NCBI GenBank assembly: GCA_036489975.1 | Contig: DASXES010000088.1 | Span: forward strand, 1-64,000 | Length of the DNA: 64,000 bases | Source of the DNA: Roseiarcus sp036489975 | Lineage (GTDB): Bacteria > Pseudomonadota > Alphaproteobacteria > Rhizobiales > Beijerinckiaceae | Direction: 5' to 3' | Shown: positions 8,707 through 17,613 of the stretch, piece after piece | Layout of the letters: every line of letters starts with the position of its first letter | Numbering within the stretch: the first letter of the stretch is position 1 | The notes under the pieces: generated by a model | What the model saw: the letters and a program-made list of their open reading frames with translations, nothing else | Told to the model about the DNA's origin: nothing | Databases searched by the model: none | Translations under genes and position numbers: made by a program

Positions 8707-10158
8707 TCAGCGGAACGCCAACGGCCCGTTCTCCGATGAGACGCCGAACAGCGCGCGTATGCCCTCCAGCAGACGGCGCGTCGGCGTCCCCTCAACGAGC
8801 GTCGCGAGATAGTCCTCCGCCCACTTCCTGACGTCGTTTTCCATCAGATGCTCAAGCATCGGCGCGTGACGCTCGAGCCGTTCGCTCAACGGCATTTCCA
8901 ACGCCCGCTTCAGCGCCGCCGCCATAGCATCGGTCTCATGGGGATTGACGATCAGCGCGCGGTCCAGTTCCTTCGCCGCGCCAGCGAATTGCGACAGCAC
9001 GAGCACGCCTGGGTCATCCGGATCCTGAGCCGCCAAATACTCTTTGGCGACCAGGTTCATTCCGTCGCGCAGGGGGGTGACCATGGCGACGTGGGCCGCG
9101 CGATAGAGGCCAGCCAGGACCGTGCGGGAATAGGAACGGTTGACATAGCGGATCGGCGTCCAGGTCGCGTCGCCAAAACGGCCGTTGATCATGCCGATGA
9201 GGCCCGTCACTTCGCTTTCGATCTCACCGTACTGCTTGACATCGGAACGGCTCTTCGGGGTGATCTGCAACAGCGTCACCTTGCCGCGCCACTCAGGATT
9301 GTTCTCAAGCAGCCGTTCGAACGCCTTCACCCGGTTCGGGATGCCTTTCGAATAGTCGAGGCGATCGACGCCAAGGACGAGCTTGTTGTCGCCCAGGCTC
9401 TCCCGCACGAACGAGATCATCTCCGAGCGCCCCGCGTTGCGCGCGAGGCGCATGTAGGCTTTCGTTTCGATACTGACGGGAAAGGCGCCGAGACGCACTT
9501 GCCGGCCATCGATCTCGAACGCGCCGCTGCGAACTTGAATTGCGCCAATCGTCGCCAGGTAGCGGGCGAAATTGTCGCGGTCGTTCTCGGTCTGGAAGCC
9601 GACAAGGTTGTAGTGCGACAGTCCGCCGAGAATCTCCCTATGGTGCGGCAGCGTCTGCAAGATGTCCGGAGGGGCGCAAGGGGTATGAAGAAAAAATCCA
9701 ATCGTATTGCGGTGACCGCGCGATCTGAGCTCGCGTCCGAGCAGCATCAGATGATAGTCGTGCACCCAGATGACGTCGTCCTCCCTGAGCAGCTTGCTCA
9801 GGCGATCGGCGAACAGACGATTGACCCGCATGTAGCCGCTGGCGTCGGCGCGCGAATACTCCTGGAGATCGACCCGGTAGTGGAGGATCGGCCACAGCAC
9901 GCTGTTGGCGAGGCCGTTGTAATATTCCTGGATGTCGTTCTGCGACAGGTCGATGAGGACGTAGGCGATCTTGTTGACGTCGACGGCGTGCGGCTCGCCA
10001 TTCCCCTCCTCCGCGACCTTGCCGCTCCAGCCGAACCACATTCCATTGCGATTCTTCAGCGCGGCCTTCACCGCGACCGCCATGCCGCCGGCCAACGGTG
10101 CGCGTGGGGTCTCCGGTACGGCGACGCGGTTGGAGACTATGATCAGTCGCGCGCCCAT
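8707..10158 (-). CDS. otsA: Trehalose-6-phosphate synthase
   Basis: 483 residues, GT20 family. It joins UDP-glucose and glucose-6-phosphate to make trehalose-6-phosphate, the first step of osmoprotectant synthesis. The start at 10158 follows a strong GGGAGGAAGC ribosome site and opens with ARLIIVSNRVAVP. Family motifs: GGMAVAVKAAL, WFGWSGKV, VWVHDYHLMLL-type (IWVHDYHLML here), GFFLHTPCAPPDIL, VLGVDRLDYSKGIPNRVKAFE, and near the end RDGMNLVAKEYLAAQ. The start lies 16 nt inside the 3' end of the GH15 gene, making it the last gene of the otsB-GH15-otsA operon. Confidence 0.97.
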   Translation of the reverse strand: MGARLIIVSNRVAVPETPRAPLAGGMAVAVKAALKNRNGMWFGWSGKVAEEGNGEPHAVDVNKIAYVLIDLSQNDIQEYYNGLANSVLWPILHYRVDLQEYSRADASGYMRVNRLFADRLSKLLREDDVIWVHDYHLMLLGRELRSRGHRNTIGFFLHTPCAPPDILQTLPHHREILGGLSHYNLVGFQTENDRDNFARYLATIGAIQVRSGAFEIDGRQVRLGAFPVSIETKAYMRLARNAGRSEMISFVRESLGDNKLVLGVDRLDYSKGIPNRVKAFERLLENNPEWRGKVTLLQITPKSRSDVKQYGEIESEVTGLIGMINGRFGDATWTPIRYVNRSYSRTVLAGLYRAAHVAMVTPLRDGMNLVAKEYLAAQDPDDPGVLVLSQFAGAAKELDRALIVNPHETDAMAAALKRALEMPLSERLERHAPMLEHLMENDVRKWAEDYLATLVEGTPTRRLLEGIRALFGVSSENGPLAFR

Positions 10159-11954
10159 GCTTCCTCCCAACTCGACGACAACCGCGTTGCGCTGTTGATG
10201 ATGCCCGCCATGGAATAGGTCTGAGGAATATTCCCCCACAGTTCGCCTGCGTCCGGGTGGATATCCTCGGAGAGGAGGCCATAAGCGTTGCGGCGGACGA
10301 GGATCGATTCGAACAATTCTCGCGCTTCGTCCTTTCGGCCGATCTGATAGAGCGCGTCAATGTACCAGAAGTTGCATGCCAGAAACGCGGTCTCGGGCGC
10401 GCCGAAATCGTCCGGGGCAGTGTAGCGCATGATCCGACCATTGCGCATGAGCTCGTTGCCGATTGCGTCGCAGGTCTTGATGAATCGTGGATCGCTCGAG
10501 GACAGGAGGCCGAGTTCGGCGACCAGGAGCACGCTGGCGTCGAGCTCGGGCGAGCCGAACGCGCCGGTCAACGCGCCGCGCTTTTCATCCCAGCCCTCTT
10601 TGAGAATCCGCTCCCGCAAGGCGCGCGCGTTCGTCGACCAGTATTTGGCCCGGTCAGCGATCTTGAGCCTGCGCGCGATGCCCGCGAGCCGATCGCAGGC
10701 CGCCCAGCACAGCGTCGCCGAATAGGTGTGGGGCGAGGCGCGCGTGCGATATTCCCACAAGCCCGCATCGGGCTCGAAGGCGTAGACTATGGCGCGCTCG
10801 CCGAGGCTTTCCAGAAGACGGAACAAAGCCTCGTCACCCATCTTCGGCAACCGCTCGTCCACGAACATCTGCGTCGCGGCGAGCACCACGCTGCCATAAA
10901 CATCGTTCTGCCGTTGGCTCGCCGCCTGATTGCCGACTCGGACCGGACCCATGCCGAGAAAACCCTTCAGATCCGGGGCGCTCCATTCCTCGAGCGGCGT
11001 GAACGGCACGATCCCGTGCAGCGGCTGCATCTCCTCATTGGCGGATGTGGAGGCGATGGTGGTGATGTAGTTGATGTAGGATTCCATGATCTGGGTGGCG
11101 CCGAGCCGGTTCAGCGCGTCAACGACGAAATAGGCGTCACGCAGCCAGCAATAACGATAGTCCCAGGTTCGCGACGAGAAAGGCGCCTCCGGGATCGACG
11201 TCGTGTGGGCGGCGACGATGGCGCCCGTCTCGGCGAAGCTGCAAAGCTTGAGCGTAATCGCGGCGCGCACCACCTCGACCTGCCATTCGTAGGCCAGCGC
11301 CAGATAGCGGACCCAGGCGTGCCAATAATCGCGCGTGCGATCGAGAAATTCGCGCGAGGTCGTGTCGATTGCGCTGAGGAACGGATCGTCCTGGCCGAAG
11401 ATGAGGTTGACCGGCCTCGTCAGGGGAAAGGAAATCTCGTTGACGATATAGGAGAGCGGCGCGTCGGACGTGAGCCGCAGAACCTGGCTCCCGTCCAGGT
11501 AACGGATGTGATTGGAGCCCACGACGCTGTTGGTCGTCGGACGTCCGTAGCTGTGTGTCGGGCGCACCCGGATCGTGATGCGCGGCAGGCCGGCGATCGG
11601 TTCGATGCGCCGGATGATCTGCGGGGGTCTGTAGACGCGCTCGAATCGCTCGAAAGTGGGCGCGAAGTCGGAGACGCGGACTTTCGCGCCGTTGGTATCG
11701 GTGAGAACCGTCTCGACGATCGCCGTGTTGCGCACATATTGCGATTCGCTTTCGGCGAGGTTCGCGAGCGTGACTTCGCAGAAACCTTTCTCTTCATCGC
11801 CCGCCAGCAGCCGGGAAAACACAGGATCGGAGTCGAAGTGCGGAAAGCACCACCATACTATGCGGGCGTTCTGGTCGACGAAGGCGGCCGCGCAGCTGTT
11901 GCCGATCAAGGCGAGGTCGAGATTTTGCTTCTTGGTCTGGCTCCCTTCGATCAT
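10143..11954 (-). CDS. Glycoside hydrolase family 15 (glucoamylase/trehalase-like)
   Basis: 603 residues from ATG 11954, with GGAGGCGGC upstream. The N-terminal beta-sandwich contains LDLALIGNSCAAAFVD and IVWWCFPHFDSDPVFSRLL. The (alpha/alpha)6 catalytic barrel contains SSRTWDYRYCWLRDAYFVVDAL and, near the C-terminus, YGLLSEDIHPDAGELWGNIPQTYSMAGIINSA with the acidic catalytic region. GH15 members are exo-acting and include glucoamylase, glucodextranase and bacterial trehalase. Its place between otsB and otsA, overlapping both by 4 and 16 nt, argues for a role in trehalose turnover, but the activity is inference. The protein has no signal peptide and is probably cytoplasmic. Confidence 0.92.
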   Translation of the reverse strand: MIEGSQTKKQNLDLALIGNSCAAAFVDQNARIVWWCFPHFDSDPVFSRLLAGDEEKGFCEVTLANLAESESQYVRNTAIVETVLTDTNGAKVRVSDFAPTFERFERVYRPPQIIRRIEPIAGLPRITIRVRPTHSYGRPTTNSVVGSNHIRYLDGSQVLRLTSDAPLSYIVNEISFPLTRPVNLIFGQDDPFLSAIDTTSREFLDRTRDYWHAWVRYLALAYEWQVEVVRAAITLKLCSFAETGAIVAAHTTSIPEAPFSSRTWDYRYCWLRDAYFVVDALNRLGATQIMESYINYITTIASTSANEEMQPLHGIVPFTPLEEWSAPDLKGFLGMGPVRVGNQAASQRQNDVYGSVVLAATQMFVDERLPKMGDEALFRLLESLGERAIVYAFEPDAGLWEYRTRASPHTYSATLCWAACDRLAGIARRLKIADRAKYWSTNARALRERILKEGWDEKRGALTGAFGSPELDASVLLVAELGLLSSSDPRFIKTCDAIGNELMRNGRIMRYTAPDDFGAPETAFLACNFWYIDALYQIGRKDEARELFESILVRRNAYGLLSEDIHPDAGELWGNIPQTYSMAGIINSATRLSSSWEEAWARD

Positions 11955-12694
11955 CTGCCGCCTCCCCGATCGACGAATCCCGCAAGCCATTCACGCACTT
12001 CCTGCGGGCTTGCGAAGGCGTTCACCGCGCCCGGACGCGGGCGGCCTACCGAATAGGCAAACCCTCCCCGCTCGCTGACGAGGGCGAAGCCGCTTTCGTC
12101 CGTCGTATCGTCGCCGACGAACATCGGCGTGCGCCCGCAGAACGTCGCCGTGGAAAGGAACGCGGCGATCGCGCCGGCCTTGCTGACGCCGGGCCTTTTG
12201 ATCTCGATCGCGCAATGAGCATCCATGACGTCGACTGCGATCGAAAGCGGATCCACGAGTTGCTTCACGATTTGGCGCAGCGGCCGTTCCGCGGCGGGGG
12301 CCAGCCGATAGTGGATGGTGAAGCTGAAGCGCTTGTCTTCGACGAACACCCCGGGGAGCGGCGCGATGGCGCGCCTCAGCGCGTCGAGAAGGGACCGCGG
12401 CAGTTCCGCCGCCGTAGACGCTGTTGACGCCTTCGGGTCGAGCCGGATTTCCGCGCCATGAACGCCGCTGACACGCAGCCGCAAGGGCGCGAACAGATGG
12501 TCGAGATTGTCGACGGAGCGGCCGCTGATCAGCGCGAGCGCGCCCGCGAGCCTGCGCTCCGCCTGCACCAGGGTGGCCACCAGTCCTGCGGGAGCCACGA
12601 CATCCTCAGGACGCCCCGCCAAATCCAAGAGTGTACCATCCACATCAAGAAACAAAGCGAGCTTTGCGTCGTCCACCGCCGCAACAGCTTCCAT
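11951..12694 (-). CDS. otsB: Trehalose-6-phosphate phosphatase
   Basis: 247 residues from ATG 12694, chosen because the HAD motif follows at once (ALFLDVDGTLLDL). Upstream in-frame starts add about 43 residues of unrelated sequence. Further motifs: LALISGRSVDNLDHLF, VSGVHGAEIRL, the basic KRPGVSKAGAIAAFL and the acidic MFVGDDTTDESGF. It dephosphorylates trehalose-6-phosphate to trehalose in the cytoplasm. It is the first gene of the leftward trehalose operon; its stop overlaps the GH15 start by 4 nt. An inverted repeat at 12755-12781 lies about 60 nt upstream. Confidence 0.95.
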   Translation of the reverse strand: MEAVAAVDDAKLALFLDVDGTLLDLAGRPEDVVAPAGLVATLVQAERRLAGALALISGRSVDNLDHLFAPLRLRVSGVHGAEIRLDPKASTASTAAELPRSLLDALRRAIAPLPGVFVEDKRFSFTIHYRLAPAAERPLRQIVKQLVDPLSIAVDVMDAHCAIEIKRPGVSKAGAIAAFLSTATFCGRTPMFVGDDTTDESGFALVSERGGFAYSVGRPRPGAVNAFASPQEVREWLAGFVDRGGGR

Positions 12695-13073
12695 ACTCGC
12701 GCCTTCTATGCCCGGCGCGTTCCATTCATCCACCCCTGAACTCCTGACGCCCCCGCCCAATTTAAGCAGGATTTTGGGCGAGAAAATGGTCATCTCGCGA
12801 CGGCGCACCGGCGCTGAGCCCATACCCCACGGTCAACGCGCGATCGACGCATCGGTTCCCCGATCAATAAGAAGGTCGCCTCCACAGGCTCGTTAAGCCG
12901 AACGCACGGGACTAGCCGCGCCTGTCGGCTGATCTTCGAGCGACGCGCCTTGCCGCGCCGGATCGGCGGTTTCTTTTGTAGAACTCGAGCGAAGCTCGAA
13001 CTGGCGGGTTTTCAAGCTCATTCTCCGCGGATCGAACCCGTCCGCCGCGGGACAGAGGTCGACGGAATTCAGC
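12695..13073. other. Divergent intergenic region, otsB / hypothetical gene
   Basis: No gene is visible. CGCCCAA at 12755-12761 and TTGGGCG at 12775-12781 form a perfect 7-bp inverted repeat around a 13-nt spacer, about 60 nt before the otsB start. It could be an operator or a 5' leader hairpin. Nothing else stands out. Confidence 0.4.
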
Positions 13074-13406
13074 GTGAATCGGATCACCGTCACGCCTGTC
13101 CCGGTCCATAAGCTGACATTCGACGTCGTCGTGCGCGACGCGCACGGTGAAAGCCGGCATCGAGTCATCGTGCAGTCCGAGGACGCCACGCACTGGGTGA
13201 AGCTCGGCGCTAAACCTCTCCTTTGCATCGAGGCCGCAATGCGGTTTCTTCTCGATCGCGAGCCGAAAGATTCCATTCTCGGCGCGTTCGACATGGGGGT
13301 CATTCGGCGCTACTTTCCCGAGTTCGGCGATGCGCTCCCACGCTACCTCGCCCGCCCCCGCGGCAAACCGGGGCGTGGCGTAGAGCCGTACGCACGCGGC
13401 ATATAG
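13074..13406 (+). CDS. Conserved hypothetical protein, 110 residues
   Basis: The ATG-started frame reads MNRITVTPVPVHKLTFDVVV, then RDAHGESRHRVIV. A compact part follows with PLLCIEAAMRFLLDREPKDSI and MGVIRRYFPEFGDALPRYL. The mix of alternating hydrophobic strands and amphipathic helices, and normal codon use, indicate a real cytoplasmic protein. No signal peptide, membrane segment or catalytic motif is visible. I have the impression of similar small proteins in related Hyphomicrobiales but cannot name a family. It precedes the indolepyruvate oxidoreductase gene by 30 nt, so it may be co-transcribed with it. Confidence 0.7.
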   Translation: MNRITVTPVPVHKLTFDVVVRDAHGESRHRVIVQSEDATHWVKLGAKPLLCIEAAMRFLLDREPKDSILGAFDMGVIRRYFPEFGDALPRYLARPRGKPGRGVEPYARGI

Positions 13407-13436
13407 CCGTCGCGCAAAGCACGGAGGGTTCTTTTC

Positions 13437-16400
13437 ATGACCGTCGCCCTCGCCCGGCCGGAGGCGACTCTCGACTCCCGCTACACCGCGTCCGAAGGCT
13501 GGGTCTATATGACCGGTACGCAGGCGCTGGTGCGCCTGCCCATTCAGCAGCGCCTGCGCGACGCCGCGGCTGGCCTCAACACCGGCGGGTATATTTCCGG
13601 TTATCGCGGCTCGCCGCTTGGGCGCTACGACATCGAGCTGTGGCGCGCCTCGGCGCAGCTCAAGCAACACAACATCGTCTTCCGCCCAGGTCTCAACGAG
13701 GACCTTGCCGCGACCGCGATCTGGGGCGCGCAATTTCTGAACAGCTTTCCCGGCGCGACAGTCGATGGCGTGTTCGGCATCTGGTATGGCAAGGGCCCTG
13801 GCGTCGACCGATCGGCCGATGCGCTCCGCCACGCCAATTTCACCGGCGCCTCGCCCAAGGGCGGCGTGATCGCGCTCGCCGGCGACGACCACGGCGCGAA
13901 ATCCTCGACCGCAGTCAATTTCTCCGACACATTGTTTATCGCCGTCGGCATGCCCGTTCTCTATCCCTCCAACACGCAGGAACTGCTCGATTTCGGTCTG
14001 CATGGCGTCGCCATGTCGCGGTTTTCCGGCTGCTGGGTCGGCATGAAGGTGGTCACCGACGTCGCCGAAGGCGGCGGCACCGTCTATGTCGGCCCCGACC
14101 GGCCCGAAATCGTCATCCCCGAGCGGTCAAGCAGCCCACACGGAGGCTTGGGCCCGCGTGTGATCGATGCGCCGGTCGCCCAGGAGGAGCGGCTTTACCA
14201 GCACAAGCTGCCGGCTGCGCTCGCCTATGCGCGGGCCAATGGCCTCAACCGCATCATCGATCGCGGCGACGCTGCCAGGATCGGCGTGGTGGCGGCCGGC
14301 AAGGCCTGGCAGGACCTGTTGCAGGCGCTCGGCAATCTCGGTTTGGCCGACAACGGCGCGGCGCTTGGCCTGCGCCTGCTCAAGGTCGGCATGGTGTGGC
14401 CGCTTGATCCGGTCGTCGTGCGCGACTTCGCCCGCGGACTCGATCTCGTTATTGTGATCGAGGAAAAGCGCCCGCTGCTCGAGGATCAGATCCGCTCCAT
14501 ACTCTATGGCGATCCGAGGGCGCCGAGAATCGTCGGCAAATATTTCGACGGGCTCGCTTTCGACGCTTCGCCGGGCTCTCCGGCCATTCCCAATTTCGGC
14601 GAAATCTCGCCCGAGCTCGTCGCCGGAGTTCTGGTCAAGGCGGTCTCCGATCACGATCCGAACTGCGCGCTCAGCGCGCCGGAGGCGCCTGGCGCAACGC
14701 TCAGCAATCGCCCGGCGCCGATGCGCAGTCCGGGCTTTTGCGCCGGGTGTCCGCACAACCGTTCGACCCCCGTGCCCGAGGGCAGCCGCGCGCTGGCTGG
14801 CATCGGCTGCCATTGGATGGCGACGCTGGTCAACCCGCAACAGACCGCGACCGCTTCGCATATGGGCGGCGAAGGCGTGATGTGGCTCGGACAAGAGCCG
14901 TTCACCAATCAGGATCACGTGTTCGCCAATATCGGCGACGGCACCTACGCCCATTCCGGCTCACTCGCGATCCGCCAGGCGCTCGCCGCCAATGTTCCGA
15001 TCACCTACAAGATCCTCTTCAACGGCTTCGTCTCGATGACCGGCGGCCAGCCGATCGAGGGCGGCATGACGCCGGTGCAGGTTCTCGAAGAGCTTGCCGC
15101 CGAGGGCGTGAAGAAAATGACGCTCGTCGCGGACGACCCGGAGCGCTACGCCGGCGTCGCGCTGCCCCACGGCGTGAGCCTTCGCCACCGCGACACGATG
15201 GACGAGACGCAGCGCGAATTTCGCGAATTCAAGGGCGTATCGGTCATCCTCTACGACCAGCCTTGCGCGACCGAGCGGCGGCGCCTGCGCAAGCGCGGCA
15301 AATGGGCCGACCCGGCCAAGCGCACCTTCATCAATCCGCAAGTCTGCGAGGGCTGCGGCGATTGCGGGAAGGTTTCCAATTGCATGGCGATCGAGCCCTT
15401 GGAAACGGAGTTCGGGCGCAAGCGGCGCATCAACCAGTCGAGCTGCAACAAGGATTTCTCCTGCATCGACGGCTTCTGTCCAAGCTTCGTGACCGTGCAT
15501 GGCGGGCGCCTGCGCAAGCCCGAGGCGACGGCGCCTTTGGGCCAGTTTCTGCCACCGGTCCCCGAGCCGATCCTGCCCGAGATCCACGAGCGCTTCAGTC
15601 TGCTGGTGGCTGGCATCGGCGGCTCCGGCGTGGTCACCATCAGCCAGACGATCGCTGTCGCCGCGTACCTCGACGGCCTCTACAGCACCAATCTCGACCT
15701 GACCGGCTTAAGCCAGAAATACGGCGCGGTGACCGCGCATGTGCGCATCGCGCACGAGCCCGGCGCGTTGCATGCGACCCGCATCGCGGCGAGCGAAGCC
15801 GACGCGCTGATTGGCTGCGACCTCATCGTCGCCGCGGGCGACGAATCGCTTTCCAGGCTCAAGCGCGGCAAGACGAATGCGGTGATCTCCGCTGACCTGA
15901 CCCCAACCGCCGATTTCGCCCGCAATCCCAACTGGAGCGTGGACGCCGACTTGCTCATCGAACGCCTGAAAAACGCGCTTGGCGAAAGAGCCCTCATTCT
16001 CGACGCGCAACGCCTGGCCGCGGCGCTGATGGGCGACCCGATCGCCTCCAACATGTTCATGCTCGGCGCCGCCTGGCAAAGGGGCCTTGTTCCGATCCGC
16101 AGGGAGGCGATCGAGCGCGCGATTGTGCTCAATGGCGTCGCCGTCGACGCCAACAAGCAGGCGTTCGAATGGGGCCGGCGCGCGGGGCATGATCCGATGA
16201 GCATCGAGACGCTGGTCGGCTTTGACGAAGCGCCTGACGAACCGCCCTCGCTCGACGCGCTTCTCGAGCGTCGCGTCGCGCATCTGACGGACTATCGCGA
16301 CGCAGCCTATGGGGCGCGCTATCGCGAGCTGGTCGAGCGCGTCCGCGCGGCGGAGAGGAAAGCTGGCCTGGGCGAAGCGCTGACCACAGCCGTCGCGCGC

Positions 16401-16904
16401 GCCTACCACAAGCTGCTTGCAGCCAAGGACGAGTGGGAAGTGGCTCGGCTGTTTGCGGCGCCCGCGTTCCAGGAGAACCTGTCGCGCGAGTTCGAAGGCG
16501 ACTACAAACTGCATTTTCATATCGGCGCCTGGCCGTTCGCGCGCATCGATCCGGCAAGCGGAAAGATGAAGAAGGGCGAGATCGGCCCGTGGGCGATGAA
16601 AGCCTTCCGCGTCATGGCGCGGCTGAAATTCCTGCGCGGCACATGGCTCGATCCGTTCCGCTTGAGCGACGAGCGCAAGCTCGAGCGCCGCCTGATCGCC
16701 GAATTCGAAGCCGACGTCGCCGACCTCAGCCAACGCCTGACCCCCGCGTCCCATCCGATCGCCATTCGCGTGCTCGGCGCCTATGAGACGATCCGTGGAT
16801 ACGGACATGTCAAAGAGGCGAACGCCGAAGAAGCGGCGAAGGCGCGCGCGAGCGCCCTCAATGAGCTCAAGGCCGGCCGGGCGCCGGTGGAGAAGGCGGC
16901 TTAG
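13437..16904 (+). CDS. Fused indolepyruvate:ferredoxin oxidoreductase
   Basis: 1155 residues. It oxidatively decarboxylates aryl or branched 2-oxoacids to acyl-CoA with ferredoxin as electron acceptor, using thiamine diphosphate. The IorA and IorB parts are fused in one chain, as in aerobic proteobacteria. The N-terminal pyrimidine-type half includes GYISGYRGSPLG and AGDDHGAKSS. The ThDP-binding part has FCAGCPHNRST, IGCHWMA, and FANIGDGTYAHSG with the GDG(x)nN region. A two-cluster ferredoxin-like insert follows (CEGCGDCGKVSNC and CNKDFSCIDGFC). The gamma-like domain contains VAGIGGSGVVTISQ, then LTGLSQKYGAVTAHVRI. It starts at ATG 13437 behind GGAGG about 10 nt upstream. The physiological substrate is unproven. 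Confidence 0.95.
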   Translation: MTVALARPEATLDSRYTASEGWVYMTGTQALVRLPIQQRLRDAAAGLNTGGYISGYRGSPLGRYDIELWRASAQLKQHNIVFRPGLNEDLAATAIWGAQFLNSFPGATVDGVFGIWYGKGPGVDRSADALRHANFTGASPKGGVIALAGDDHGAKSSTAVNFSDTLFIAVGMPVLYPSNTQELLDFGLHGVAMSRFSGCWVGMKVVTDVAEGGGTVYVGPDRPEIVIPERSSSPHGGLGPRVIDAPVAQEERLYQHKLPAALAYARANGLNRIIDRGDAARIGVVAAGKAWQDLLQALGNLGLADNGAALGLRLLKVGMVWPLDPVVVRDFARGLDLVIVIEEKRPLLEDQIRSILYGDPRAPRIVGKYFDGLAFDASPGSPAIPNFGEISPELVAGVLVKAVSDHDPNCALSAPEAPGATLSNRPAPMRSPGFCAGCPHNRSTPVPEGSRALAGIGCHWMATLVNPQQTATASHMGGEGVMWLGQEPFTNQDHVFANIGDGTYAHSGSLAIRQALAANVPITYKILFNGFVSMTGGQPIEGGMTPVQVLEELAAEGVKKMTLVADDPERYAGVALPHGVSLRHRDTMDETQREFREFKGVSVILYDQPCATERRRLRKRGKWADPAKRTFINPQVCEGCGDCGKVSNCMAIEPLETEFGRKRRINQSSCNKDFSCIDGFCPSFVTVHGGRLRKPEATAPLGQFLPPVPEPILPEIHERFSLLVAGIGGSGVVTISQTIAVAAYLDGLYSTNLDLTGLSQKYGAVTAHVRIAHEPGALHATRIAASEADALIGCDLIVAAGDESLSRLKRGKTNAVISADLTPTADFARNPNWSVDADLLIERLKNALGERALILDAQRLAAALMGDPIASNMFMLGAAWQRGLVPIRREAIERAIVLNGVAVDANKQAFEWGRRAGHDPMSIETLVGFDEAPDEPPSLDALLERRVAHLTDYRDAAYGARYRELVERVRAAERKAGLGEALTTAVARAYHKLLAAKDEWEVARLFAAPAFQENLSREFEGDYKLHFHIGAWPFARIDPASGKMKKGEIGPWAMKAFRVMARLKFLRGTWLDPFRLSDERKLERRLIAEFEADVADLSQRLTPASHPIAIRVLGAYETIRGYGHVKEANAEEAAKARASALNELKAGRAPVEKAA

Positions 16905-17099
16905 GGCAGAGCGCCAATCGAAATGGACTTAATCTGCGCCCGCTACCTGTGCCGTAAATTATCGCTGCGGCGCCAAAACGACGCCACGGCTGCACAATGA
17001 ACGTCCTTGACTTAGCAGGGATAAATCGACTTAATTTGCGAGCGAGAATGGTGTTCTTCATATAGAACGCCGCGCCTTTCCCAGCGCGTGGGCCACGGA

Positions 17100-17143
17100 C
17101 TTTTCAGCAAGCAGGCAAGAGCTTTTCAGCAAGCAGGGAAGAC
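17100..17143 (+). repeat. 22-bp tandem duplication carrying the ribosome site
   Basis: Two adjacent 22-nt units, 17100-17121 and 17122-17143, differ at two positions. Each begins CTTTTCAGCAAGCAGG. The second ends GGGAAGAC directly before the ATG at 17144, so the duplication copies the leader and Shine-Dalgarno region of the broken cyclase gene. Confidence 0.85.
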
Positions 17144-17356
17144 ATGGGACGACGACCTATCGACCTGAGCCGTGATGTCTCGCACATGACGCCCGCGCCC
17201 AACCCTCATGTGGATCAAGTTCCTGCCCTTTGGGACCGAATCACGCACGAAGGTCAGAAGGGAAAGTTCGCTCACGCCGACATCACTTTTCCCATTCGCG
17301 ATTGCCTGATTGGCGAGCCCGTCGGCGCACACCTCGACGCATTGAGCTCGAACTGA
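17144..17356 (+). pseudogene. 3'-truncated cyclase-family (kynurenine formamidase-like) gene
   Basis: 70 codons reading MGRRPIDLSRDVSHMTPAP, later DITFPIRDCLIGEPVGAHLDAL, then a stop. The opening matches the intact cyclase 260 nt downstream (ELIDLSRELFHRTP). The end stops inside the metal-binding signature, HxGTHxD of the family being PVGAHLD here. The remaining two thirds of the enzyme, including the rest of the HxGTHxDxPxH motif, are absent, and other frames beyond 17356 show no continuation. It is therefore most likely a truncated copy and not a functional protein, although it keeps a start codon and ribosome site. Confidence 0.65.
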
Positions 17357-17613
17357 TCGACAGACACCCGCGCTGGTCGGCCGGACGGGGTCTGCTGAAC
17401 TCGAAAGCGCGCGCGACGACCGTGGGCGCAGGATCCATGAGCAATCGTCTGTGGCGCAACCCTGTCGTCTGACTCTCCGGCCTGCCGCGTCGCTCCTGAC
17501 TCAAACAGAAGTCGGCCCGTCGGACCGCGTCCAGAGCATCCGCACGTGGAATTCGCGTGCGGATCAACCCGTCCCGCATGTCGCCATTATGGCGACCTCG
17601 AAAGGAAAAGACT

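Noticed and set aside
10257..12056. A 599-codon open frame on the plus strand
   Set aside because: Antisense to the GH15 gene, which has complete motifs and operon structure.
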